Assembly (NCBI RefSeq): GCF_029931775.1
Contig: NC_079332.1
Span: 18,607,803-18,671,802, forward strand
Reading direction: 5' to 3'
DNA: 64,000 bases
Source of the DNA: Euleptes europaea
Taxonomy: Eukaryota; Chordata; Lepidosauria; Squamata; Sphaerodactylidae
Position numbers and translations under genes: made by a program. Below are positions 53,790 to 63,770 of the stretch, in pieces. The notes under the pieces were generated by a model that ran no database searches, had not been told where the DNA came from, and saw only the letters and a list, made by a program, of their open reading frames with translations. Numbering within the stretch: the stretch's first letter is position 1; each line of letters opens with the position of its first letter.

Positions 53790-54775
53790 CCCAGGTTGCC
53801 AACCTCCAGGGGTGTCCTGGAGATCTCATAGAATTGGAAGGCACCACCAGGGTCATCTAGTCCAACCCCCTGCACGATGCAGGAAATCCCACACACACCC
53901 CCAGTGACCCCTACTCCACGCCCAGAAGATGGCCAAGGTGCCCTCCCTCTCACGATCTGCCCAAGGTCACAGAATCAGCATTGCTGACAGATGGCCATCT
54001 AACCTCTTCTTAAAAACCTCCAGGGAAGGAGAGCAAGCCTGCAGGGCCTCTCCCGTCGTCTCAGTCCTAGTGCCAGGGGGGCACCCTGCCACTCTCCTAA
54101 GCCTTTTCAGCCAAGCTGCTCCATCTCTTCGGCTCTCCTCTGCTCCCCACTCCTTGTCGGTTTGCTGAAACGGCCCTCGTCCACAAACCTGCTAGGAGCA
54201 GCATCCAAAGGTCTGAAGCTGGACCTGTAGCTTGGGCAGCTGGGACTTGAGACACACAGAGCTGGAAGAGACCCCCGGGGTCATCTAGTCCAACCCCCTG
54301 CACAACGCAGGACATTCAAAACTACCTCCCCATGCAACTCCCCCAGTGACCCCCTGCTGTGCCCAGAAGAAGGCAAAAAACCTCCTGACCCCAGAGTGGT
54401 GGTCGGCATTTTACCCCCTGGGCATGTAGGAAAGGGCCACAAGAGCCAAACCCTTCCTGCCCCTCCCTCTCATGATCTGCCTGAGGTCACAGAATCAGCA
54501 TTGCTGACAGATGGCCATCTAGCCTCTGCATAAAAACCTCCAGGGAAGGAGAGCCCACCACCTCCCAAGGAACCCTGTTCCACTGAGGAACCGCTCTAAC
54601 TGTTAGAAAGTTCTTCCTAATGTCTCCTGGGATTACAACTGATCTCCACGCTATACAGATCTGTCGCCCTGCAGAGGAAAGGCTGCTTCCGAGGGTTGGC
54701 TCTGTGGCGTCACACCCACCCCTCCACAAGCCCCGCCCTCCCCAGGGTCCCACCCCACCCCCCAAATCTGCAGGA
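53790..54775 (+). mobile_element. GGTTGCCAACCT-family element split by CR1 tails
   Basis: The left end aggttgccaacctccagggg is at 53793; the remainder (ggattacaactgatctccac, then cccaaatctgcaggagttt) is at about 54627-54775. Between are two minus-strand CR1 3' ends, 53828-54030 and 54250-54626, with about 220 bp of other sequence. Confidence 0.6.
53828..54626 (-). mobile_element. Two CR1 LINE 3' ends in the same orientation
   Basis: Each begins with the reversed tail (atagaattggaaggcaccac; acacagagctggaagagacc) followed by gtcatctagtccaaccccct and aatcagcattgctgacagat. They could be one CR1 with a duplication or two insertions. Confidence 0.8.
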
Positions 54776-55069
54776 GTTTAGCTGCACATAAGGGGGGCGC
54801 GGGGAGGAGGTGCAGGTTGCTCCCCCTCAGCAGAAGATGCTGGGGTGTAAAAGTGATCAGTGAGGAAGAAGTCCAATTTTCAGCACCCCACATTTTTGGA
54901 TCCTCCTCCCCAAATAAAGGATCCTGAAATAGAAGCAGCAGCAGAGTGGGGGGGAGCTGCAAATGCTCTCTTTCAGTTTCCCTGGCAGCACAGAACGGCC
55001 AGCGCCAGGAGGCTTGCTGCTCAGGTAGGCAGACAGCCACTTAAGGGGAACATCCATAGTCAGTGGCAG

Positions 55070-56150
55070 TCAACCTCTGGGCACACTACCCCTAGGAGGC
55101 GAAATCAGGGGAAGGCATCAACCCAGTGTGCGGCTGCTGTGAAAAAGGCAAATTCCATGCTGCTGGCCATAATTAGACAAGGAACAGAGAATAAAACTGC
55201 TTCTATCATACTGCCCTTGTACAAATCTGTGGTGAGACCACTCTTGGTATACTGTGGTCAGTTCTGGTCGCCACACCTAAAAAAGGATATTGCAGAAAAG
55301 GTGCAGAAAAGAGCAACCAAACTGATGAGGGGACTAGAGCAACTGCCCTATGAGGAGCAGTTAAAACGCTTAGGGGCGTTTAGCTTGGAAAGAAGGGAGA
55401 CATGATGGAGGTCTATAAAATTATGCATAGTATGGAGGGAGTACATGGGGAAAAGCTTTTATCCTTCTCTAACAATACTAGAATGCAGGGTCATCTGCTG
55501 AAGCTGGAAGGTGAGAGATTCAAAACAGACCAAAGGTAGTATTTCTTCACACAATGCATAATTGAATTGTGGAACTCTCTGCCCCAGGATGTGATGGCTG
55601 CCAACTTGGAAGGCTTTAAGAGGGGAGTGGACATGTTCATGGAGGAGAGGGCTATCCATGGAAAGAAGGCGGTTAAGGGGAGACATGATAGAGGTCTATA
55701 AAATTATGCATGGTTTGGAGAGAGTGGACAAGGAGAAGCTTTTCTCCCTCACTCATAATACCAGAACAAGGGGTCATCTGAAGCTGGAGGTTGAGAGATT
55801 CAGACCAAAGGAAGTATTTCTTCACACAATGCATGGTTAATTTGTGGAACTCCCTGCCACAGGATGTGGTGATGGCTGCCAACTTGGAAGGCTTTAAGAG
55901 GGGATGTTCATGGAGGAGAGGCTATCCATGGCTACTAGTCAAAACGGCTACTAGTCATGATGCATACCTATTCTCTCCAGGATCAGAGGAGCATGCCTAT
56001 TAAATGAGGTGCTGTGAAACACAGGCAGGATAATGCTGCTGCAGTCGTCTTGTTTGTGGACTTCCTGGAGGCACCTGGTTTGCCACTGTGTGAACAGACT
56101 GCTGGACTTGATGGACCTTGGTCTGATCCAGCACTGCTTTTCTTATGCCC
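55070..56150 (+). mobile_element. CR1-clade LINE, second family, with a partial internal repeat
   Basis: Reads CAAAVKKANSMLLAIIRQGT, LPLYKSVVRPLLVYCGQFWS, PHLKKDI, TKLMRGLEQLPYEEQLKRLG and later [20 protein letters not shown]. The [11 protein letters not shown] to FFTQ segment occurs twice (about 55390-55660 and 55670-55920), a tandem duplication or a second insertion. The tail ends ggtctgatccagcactgc. Confidence 0.9.
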
Positions 56151-56199
56151 TGTTTGTTGGTTTTCCAGAGTAACTGATTGGCTGCTGTGTGAAATGGGA

Positions 56200-56420
56200 T
56201 CCTGGACTAGATGGACAGACATGAAGCTGTCTCATGCTGAATCAGACCATCAGGGTCAGTAATGCCTACTCAGAGTGGCAGCAGCTCTCCAGGATCTCGG
56301 GCAAAACCCTTTCACATCATCTTCTGCCTGGTCCTCTTTAACTGGAGATGCCAGGGATTGAATCTGGGACCTTCTACATGCAAAGGCAGAGACTCTACCA
56401 CTGAGCCACGGCCCCTCTCA
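56200..56420 (-). mobile_element. Sauria-type tRNA-derived SINE
   Basis: Reverse copy: catgctgaatcagaccatca to gactctaccactgagccacg. Confidence 0.88.
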
Positions 56421-56424
56421 TAAC

Positions 56425-56865
56425 ACTTGAAACTGCCTTCTACTGAATCGGAAACAGAGAAGGAGGAGAGAGGTCCCAATACAGAAGAAAGGGAGAAGGA
56501 AACTACAAAGTTAAGACCTCTTGCAAAATATAAACAAATAACCACACATAAATATAATCCATGTGACACACATAAAAATCCAAAAGTGTGTTTTAAATAT
56601 CATAAAATATTGTCCCAACAGCACTTCAGAATGTAATGAATAGCTGAATAATAACCATGCCATATATAGCATACATCAGGATTAAAAAGACCACTTAAAT
56701 ACACATTTTTCAGGTGACATAAATCTGAAGGTTACGTAAGTTGCAGAAGACGAGCTCCTGGGTACTACTCTGTTCGAAAAGTGGTCTTCTTCAGTTTGTT
56801 TAAACCCTTCTCATTTGTTAAAGACAAGATAAGCTGTTAATGCCATGCTTCATAAATCTAAGAAA
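56425..56865. other. A/T-rich stretch, no feature recognised
   Basis: Between the SINE and the Penelope-like hairpin. No exon of the GH27 gene or named repeat was recognised. Confidence 0.4.
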
Positions 56866-56880
56866 AACATTACATATTGT

Positions 56881-57122
56881 ATTGTCGAAGGCTTTCACGG
56901 TCAGAGTTCATTGGTTCTTGTAGGTTATCCGGGCTGTGTAACCGTGGTCTTGGTATTTTCTTTCCTGACGTTTCGCCCGCAGCTGTGGCAGTCATCTTCA
57001 GAGAAGTAACACTGAAGTCAGTGTTACTCCTCTGAAGATGCCTCCCACAGCTGTGGGCGAAACGTCAGGAAAGAAAATACCAAGACCACGGTTACACAGC
57101 CCGGATAACCGACAAGAACCAA
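56881..57122. mobile_element. Penelope-like foldback insertion, 242 bp
   Basis: Left arm attgtcgaaggctttcacgg to gaagtaacactgaagtc and its reverse complement, ending gacaagaacca. Perfect 11-bp target duplication ttacatattgt at 56870-56880 and 57123-57133. Confidence 0.9.
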
Positions 57123-57589
57123 TTACATATTGTGTACACAGTAACAGTTACTTTAAAATTCACCAGATATAATTATGTATCAAGATCCAATATTCTCAAG
57201 CATCTACAGATAATTGATATAAGGAACCATATAAGCCATTACCTTGACTAGGAATTAATCAAAAGCTTTTGCTGTTGTAGCCATCGGAAAAGAGACCCAT
57301 CTGAAAAGAGACCCATTACAATAAATATAGGAATTATGTAAACAACAAAAGATATACTAATTAAAATTGGAGAATAGCAACTTATGTCAACTTCAGATCC
57401 TATAACCTGAAAATGTGCATTCAAGTGGTCTTTTGGATTCTGCTGAATGCTACATGTGGCATGGTTATTCTTCAGCCATTCATTACATTCTGAAGTCTTG
57501 TTGGGATGTGTTTTATATTTGATACACGCTTTTCCATTTTTACGTTTGTCACATATGTATTTATTATGTTTATATGTGTTTAGTGGTTT

Positions 57590-57812
57590 ATGCCCTGACC
57601 TGGATGGCCCAGGCTTAGCCTGATTTCGTCAGATCTCAGAAGCTAAGCAGGGTCGGTCTTTGCTAATACATGGATGGAAAACCACCAAGGAATACCAGGG
57701 TCGCTATGCAGAGGCAGACGATGGCAAACCACCTCCAAACGTCTCTTGCCTAGAAAACCCTACTAGGTTGCCATAAGTCGGCTGCAACTTGATGGCCCTT
57801 TACACACACATT
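57590..57812 (+). mobile_element. 5S-rRNA-derived SINE
   Basis: tcagaagctaagcagggtcg, acatggatggaaaaccacca, then aagtcggctgcaacttgatg and a CA-rich tail. More diverged than the copy at 18.5 kb in its 5S part. Confidence 0.9.
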
Positions 57813-57857
57813 TGTTTATATTTTTAAGAGGTCTAAACTTTGTTGTTTCCTTCTTTC

Positions 57858-58052
57858 TTCTACCGAATCAGACCCTTAGTCCATCAAGGCCAGAACTGTC
57901 TGCTCTGATTGGCAGCGGCTCTCCAGGGCCTCAGGCAGAGGTCTTGCACATCAGCTACTGCCTGGTTTTTTTAACCACAGCTACTGCTGGGGATTGAACT
58001 TGTGGCCTTCTGCATGCCAAGCAGGGACTCTGCCACTGAGCCATGCCCCTCC
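57858..58052 (-). mobile_element. Sauria-type tRNA-derived SINE
   Basis: Reverse copy: taccgaatcagacccttagt to gactctgccactgagccatg. Ends about 70 bp before the GH27 first-coding-exon acceptor. Confidence 0.88.
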
Positions 58053-58120
58053 AAGACACGTGACCCAGCAGAATCTACTTATGTTCCTATGTGAGTGGTG
58101 TGTTCCTCTGATCTTTACAG

Positions 58121-58291
58121 GCGTGCTATCTAAGCGATGGTGCTCCTTCCCCTGATGCTCATCTTGGGCCTGGTGTCTGGCACTTCCTCTCTGGATAACG
58201 GGCTGCTGAGAACGCCGCCGATGGGCTGGGTGCCATGGGAACACTTCCGGTGCAACACAGACTGCCAACACGAGCCTGACAATTGCATCAG
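58121..58291 (+). CDS. GH27-like gene, first coding exon
   Basis: The acceptor ctttacag ends at 58120 and the ATG is at 58137-58139, leaving 16 nt of 5'UTR, so at least one upstream non-coding exon exists. The exon ends ATC AG before gtgggatg. The hydrophobic leader [18 protein letters not shown] is a clear signal peptide. Confidence 0.9.
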
Positions 58292-61200
58292 GTGGGATGA
58301 ACGCGGGCTCTAAGTGGCCTTAGATGTTGTCCTGAGAGGGAGAACGTGCAGTTCGGCTGCTTTTCTTCGTAGGGCTCATCTGGTGTAGGTTTTGGTTTGG
58401 TGGGCGCCATTCATAGGCGCATGGCGTATGCATGCCCACCTGCTTTGCCTGGGCACAGGTTTCTCAGTCAGTGCACATGAGACATTGTTCCAGGGATTGA
58501 CACTCCTGGCAGCTTTTGGTGTGTTTTTATTTATTTATTTCTATTCTTCCATCCCGCTCTTCCCAACAGAGCCAGGCTCGGAGTGGCGAAGTACTATGTC
58601 TTGTTCACTTTCTCCTACCCCCCAGCATCATAGACTCATTGCTGGCCAGCCTGCAAATCCACTTCTGGAGGGCTTCACCCACCTGCCCAAGCTGGTTCCA
58701 GGGTGCACTGTGGTAGAACTTCCAGACTTGGGGAGGGTGTGTGCGGAGAGACAGGTGACAGGTGCACTTTAAGAATGATGCTCAGGTGCCCCTTTGGACA
58801 CCACTGCTGAAACTAGCACTCTAATCCAACCACTACAATGAGGCTAACTTGATTTTTGCAATTCCCCCCAGTCCCTCCCACCTGCAGAGTGCATCCTGAC
58901 TTCCTTTTCTGGAAAGCAGAGTGCACCCTGGCCTCCTTTTCTGGAAAGCAGAGTGCACCCTGGCCTCCTTTTCTGGAAAGCAGAGTACACCCTGGCCTCC
59001 TTTTCTGGAAAGCAGAGTGCACCCTGGCCTCCTTTCCTGAATCTCAGGCCTCCAGTTAGGACTCCAAGTCCAGGAGAGCCAAGTGCTGGTCTGACTGTGA
59101 GCCCAGCATCTTGGTCAACCTCTGGGTCAGCAGTCCCTACCCCAGTCCCTCCCACTTGCAGCCTCTTTTCCAAACATCCTTCTCTTTCCTGGCTTCTTTT
59201 CTTGTAGGAAAGAGTGAGCTCTCTTTTCCACCAACGTCTTCCTCCCCCCTTGCTGAGATGTAAACTGTTTGGGAACCCACCCACCCCCAGGATATTCCAA
59301 CCACTATGTTCTTGGCACTGCAGCCTGTCCCCACACTTGTGATCGCTCAAGACCATTGCCCAACTGGCTATTAGTTAGTGTAGCAGTGAGCTCTGGAACT
59401 GTACAATCCCCTTCTTCCACCTTGCTCCTGGCCCAAGGCAAAGGTGTGCCTGTTAGCCTCTTCTGGCCAGCTGGCTGATGAACCACTTGTAAACTGCCTT
59501 GGGACAGAACTGGCTCCGCAAGCCCTTGTAGACATCACTGCTGACCCAGAGGTTGACCAAGATGCTGGGCTCACGGTCAGACCAACACTTGGCTCTCCTG
59601 GACTTGGAGTCCTAACTAGAGGCCTGAGATTCTGAAAAGGAGGCCAGGGTGCACTCTGATTTCCAGAAAAGGAGGCCAGGGTGCACTCTGATTTCCAGGC
59701 ATGGAAGGAAAGATGGTGCTGGCTGCCTGGAAACAAAGGTCAAAATGGCCACAAGCAGCCTGAGAGCACCTACTTCAAACCTGCCACTGGGCTTGGTGTT
59801 TCCTGAAGACCAGCTGTGCTCCCATATGACTTAGATCTTTTTCATGCAAATAGCATTGCTTCTATATTCCATGCCTGTGTTGTTGCGGGGGGTACAGCCC
59901 CACCATCTGGAAATGCCTGTGCGTGAGGGGCCTGAAGCTTTGCTTTCCCATCCCTATAGAGCATTCCTTTCCCCCCCGCCCCCGAGACCATAGGTCATGT
60001 CACAAGGGGGAGGGGAAAAGGAGGAGGGGTTGGGTTCCAGTGGACTTTGTGGACCGTGGGTCTGCAGACTGTAGTGTTATTTTGCAGAGCAGTTTGTGCT
60101 GTTGGAAAGAGGAAGCAAAGTGTGTACTTTGTGTGATATGGTTTGTCTCTCAGCCATTAGCATCTCCCCTTGGCATAGTGTGGAGTTGCAACATCTGAGA
60201 GCGAGAAGCCGTTTCTAGCATAGATGGTGGGGTCTGTGGAGAGAAGATGGGGGAGGTGGTCACAGGGGGGCTGCCAGGCAAGCTAAGAAATGGGCACATC
60301 CTGACCTCTGCTGCTGGACAGTCTGGCTGTAATGCTGTACCCATTGAGCAGCACTGGTCTGCATGACTTAACAAACTACGGTTAGTACCAACCGCAGTTT
60401 GCAAGCCAATCCATGGCTCCAAATCCCAATTTGTGGCCCTCCAACAGACCAGAGTTACATTTGGGGATACAAACTGGAGTTGAATAAAATCTTGGTTTAT
60501 CATAATGTCTGTATGCAAGTAGAGTCTCCAGATGACAAACTGTTCTGACCCCTGTAAGCAAAACTTTAAAGGGGTGTGCACTATCTCCTAATGTTTCTAC
60601 CCAGCTATTAAGTTGTTAGTTTCTGTTCTTGTTTGTAAGGTACATAAAGCTCTAAGTGCTATAGAGTGGCTGTGGGAAAAGGGCAAACTCTCCCTACTGT
60701 CTTAAGTAGACACAATCATACAGAAAGGGGAAGAGACTCCGAAGGAACGAGCTGGGTTGATTTTTTGTCAGATATCATCAGGTTCTTATATAGAGCAGGT
60801 CTAGAAGAATAGAAGGGATGGTGGAAAGCGATTTAGAAGCATAGAATCATAGAGTTGGAAGGGACCACCAGGGTCATCTAGTCCAACCCCCTTCACAATG
60901 CAGGAAATCCACTATCTCCCCCCACACCCCCAGTGACCCCTTACTCCATGCCCAGAAGATGGCCAAGATGCCCTCCCTCTCATCATCTGCCTAAGGTAAT
61001 AGAATCAGCATTGCTGACAGATGGCCATCTTGGGCAAGTTACAGCTCTGTTAGAGCTGTCTCAGCCCCACCTACCCCACAGGGCGTCTGCTGTGGGGAGG
61101 GGAAGGGAAGGTAATTGCAATCCGAGCCGAGTTTATTTTTCTGAAATAAAGAAGTGACTTTCCTTTCTGCTTGCATTTTTTGACTAGAATATCACAGGGC

Positions 61201-61571
61201 CCCTCTTTGCCTTTTAAAATGGAAGCCCAGCTTAGCAGCAGCGTGAATCAACAACGTTGCAGGAGTCCACGCTGCAATTTTTTAAAAAGATGTTTTTATA
61301 CATCCGTCATCTAAACTAGTGAGGTACTACACAGAGCTCTGATAAAGACCGTCCCTGCCTGCAGGCGAGCTCTCTCTGACTCTCCTTTGTTAACAGCGAA
61401 CGCTTGATCAAGACAATGGCAGACCTGATGGCCAAAGATGGCTGGAAGGAACTTGGCTACGAATATGTCAACCTGGACGACTGCTGGGAGGCCAAAGAAA
61501 GGGACTCTCTGGGCAGGCTCCAGGCAAACGCGTCAAGGTTTCCCAGCGGTATTAAAGCTCTGGCGGATTAC
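58121..61571 (+). CDS. GH27 alpha-galactosidase / alpha-N-acetylgalactosaminidase-like gene, first two coding exons
   Basis: Lysosomal glycoside hydrolase of the GLA/NAGA family (GH27), removing terminal alpha-galactose or alpha-GalNAc. Exons 58137-58291 (after a 5'UTR part from 58121) and 61397-61571 join in frame and encode 110 residues. Signal peptide about 1-18, then [19 protein letters not shown]. Trp34 matches GLA Trp47, Asp79-Asp80 match the sugar-binding Asp92-Asp93 (motif LDDCW), and Cys39/Cys81 and Cys43/Cys50 match the two N-terminal disulfides. The phase-2 junction inside a Ser codon and the 175-nt second exon ending ADY equal the human GLA layout as I recall it. TPPMGW and FRCN favour [14 protein letters not shown] and its spacing favour GLA. 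The nucleophile, acid/base and specificity loop lie beyond the right edge, so the substrate cannot be told. NAS at 95-97 is a possible N-glycosylation site. Confidence 0.9.
58866..59720. repeat. Inverted repeat with a 31-bp minisatellite in a GH27 intron
   Basis: A 31-bp unit (ctccttttctggaaagcaga, gtgcaccctgg) is repeated about five times at 58905-59036. The adjoining segment 59037-59133 (ggcctccagttaggactcca, agtccaggagagccaagtgc, ...) comes back inverted at 59534-59632. It is followed by two inverted minisatellite units to about 59697. The loop is about 400 bp. Neither arm codes for a recognised protein. Confidence 0.85.
59725..60835. other. GH27-like gene intron, no feature recognised
   Basis: No exon or named repeat was recognised. 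Confidence 0.4.
60838..61030 (-). mobile_element. CR1 LINE 3' tail followed by a SINE tail
   Basis: gcatagaatcatagagttgg to ctgacagatggccatct. Directly after it, 61031-61100 is a plus-strand SINE tail (gggcaagttacagctctgtt, cctaccccacagggcgtctg). Confidence 0.85.
61397..61571 (+). CDS. GH27-like gene, second coding exon
   Basis: 175 nt, residues 52-110: [59 protein letters not shown]. The acceptor is ttgttaacag and the donor gtaagttc. No further family exon (such as GLKLGIYAD) was seen between here and 64000. Confidence 0.95.
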
Positions 61572-61949
61572 GTAAGTTCATTCTGGTGCCTCACTCCGAA
61601 GACTTCTTTGAGTCTCTCTGAAAATGTTCCGATTTAGAAGTGGCAAGAAAAAGCAACCTGCTGGTATTTCAGGTTCCTTTTCTTTCTGCTGCAGTGGCTA
61701 GATCTGGAAATAACTGCAGAATAAGGGGTCACATGTTAACTGCAGGAAAGTCATTTCTGTCCTGCGTGATTTGGGTCATTGATAAGCAAAAAACGTAGAA
61801 GTAACAGTTCACATAGGGGGAGACAGTTGGCCTGGTGTTCCCTGACATGCAGGAGACAAGCACATACAAGGTGCAAGGTGCGAAGTCTGCTCGCAGGAAA
61901 CTCCTGTGGTTCCGCAGGCCAACATCTGTTGGTGAAGTTCCAAACATAT

Positions 61950-62800
61950 TTTATTAATGTTATTTACAGTCCACCTTTCTCACGGGACTCAAGGCAGGTT
62001 AGACAGGGTGGGTTAATATAATCAAAAAAAATGTGACATTAAATAAAGAATGAAATAGGATTTGGGTTGTAGAACCAACCAGAAATCTCAAAAACAGATG
62101 AAGCAAAGCATCAGTGTTAACATGACACTGGTGCTGAGTTGTTTTCTGTTGCCCCAGAAGGTCAGACCCGAACCATCGGGTTGAAATTAAAGCAAAAGAG
62201 CTTCTATCTAGACATTAGGAAGAATTTTCTAACAGTCGGAGCAGTTCCTCAGTGGAACAGGCTTCCTCGGGAGGTGGTGAGCTCTCCTTCCCTGGAGGTT
62301 TTTAAGAAGAGGCTCGATGGCCATCTGTCAGCAATGCTGATTTTATGCCCTTAGGCAGATGATGAGAGGGAGGGCACCTTGGCCATCTTCTGGGCATGGA
62401 GTAGGGGTCACTGCGTGTGTGTGATGGGGGGAGGTAGTTGTGAAATTCCTGCATTGTGCAGGGCGTTGGACTAGATGACCCTGGGATCCCTTTAAACTCT
62501 ATGATTCTATGACACATTAATTGACACAAGATTACATAGCATGATCCAACTTAAAGCAAACTATACACAGTAGTATAAACCCTGATCATTTATCCAAGTA
62601 ACTTTGGGAATCACTTAGTACAGCACAACTCTATTGCCTGCGTAGAAAAGCCCTCTTGAATAATCCAGTTTTGCATAGTTTGAGGAAAGCCAAGAGAGGA
62701 GGAGCCTTCCTGACCTCCTCAGACAGGCCGTTCCACAAGGTGGGGCCACAACAGAGAAAGCGGGTGCAGGGGCAGTTGTTGATTCTGGCCATTTGCTGGT
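61950..62800 (+). repeat. Unclassified interspersed repeat with a CR1 insertion
   Basis: 61950-62130 and 62516-62800 match the repeat at 30.35-31.58 kb. A CR1 3' end (62131-62515) sits between, reading [20 protein letters not shown] and [19 protein letters not shown]. gacac is seen on both sides of the CR1. Confidence 0.75.
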
Positions 62801-62804
62801 TGGC

Positions 62805-63170
62805 ACCAGTGTGGTATAGTGGTTAAGAGCAGTGGTTTCGAGCAGTCGAGTCTGATCTGGAGAACCAGGCATGATTCTCCACTCCTCTACATGAGCAGTG
62901 GACGCTAATCTGGAGAACCGGGTTTGATTCCCCACTCTTACACATGAGTAGCAGACTCTAATCTGGAGAACTGGGTTTGATTCCCCATTCCTCCACATGA
63001 AGCCAGCTGGGTTACCTTGGGCTAGTCACAGTTCTCTTAGAGCTCTCTCAGCCCCACCTACCTCACAGGGTGTCTGTTGTGCGGCGGGGAAGGGAAGGAG
63101 ATTGTAAACTGATTAGATTCTCCTTAAAAGGTAGAGAAAATCGGAATATAAAAACCAACTCTTCTTCAAT
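62805..63170 (+). mobile_element. tRNA-derived SINE, 'gtggtgtagtggtta' family, with a duplicated middle
   Basis: ccagtgtggtatagtggtta, then the ctaatctggagaactgggtt unit three times (about 62854, 62906 and 62958), then the usual body and tail. Confidence 0.88.
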
Positions 63171-63449
63171 GGCATTTACTGTTTAAGGCTCCAGACTGTG
63201 ACATCAACGCTTGAGAGTAAGCCTCTTCTGAGCAAACAGGTGAACGGTTTTCCTAGAGACAAACAGAGAGCCATCCAATCCTCTGACGTTTCACAGAGGA
63301 AAGTGGAAGCTCTCCTGTGTACGGGTTGCATCCCCCCCCCCGCCACAGATTGGTGCCAGAGCCCCTCTCCCCGCCCCCCAATGTGCTTTGTGATGCCGCC
63401 TCACAGACGAGCCACCATGTGCAAAGGATGGGGAAGTAGGAGATACGGA

Positions 63450-63770
63450 CTTAATGATCCTATATCCGGCTGCCTCCTTTGTAATGGGTAGGGACTTTAA
63501 TGCTAGGATGGGTTATGATGACCAATCATTATATGCTAGCTACCATGTATATAATCCAAATTCTGAGACCCCGTACTGTAGGCCCAGAAGAATATTTAAA
63601 GATTAAAACTAGCTCAGGCTGTGCTTAAACTGGACCTAGCTGTCCTTAATGGCATGGTGATGACAGACTGGATTCACTTTCTGGTCTGGGGACGAAAGAA
63701 GCACCATCGATGATATAATAATGTCAAAACCTCTGGACTCGTTTCTTGGCCAGTGGGGGGGGGGAGAGAT
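63450..63770 (+). mobile_element. LINE endonuclease fragment
   Basis: Reads MGRDFNARMGYDDQS, close to the GDFNAR(I/V)G motif of AP endonucleases in LINEs, followed by a Tyr/Pro-rich part. 63905-63990 is a tail of the second CR1 family (gaccctctctggttctgacc). No GH27 exon was seen here. Confidence 0.6.

Noticed and set aside
58844-59356. 170-codon minus-strand ORF and its relatives
   Set aside because: It translates the 31-bp minisatellite (repeated [19 protein letters not shown]-like units). It is a repeat artefact with no known domain.
63198-63491. A further exon of the GH27 gene
   Set aside because: The expected family motifs (GLKLGIYAD, D-x-L-K-x-D) do not occur in any frame between 61572 and 64000.
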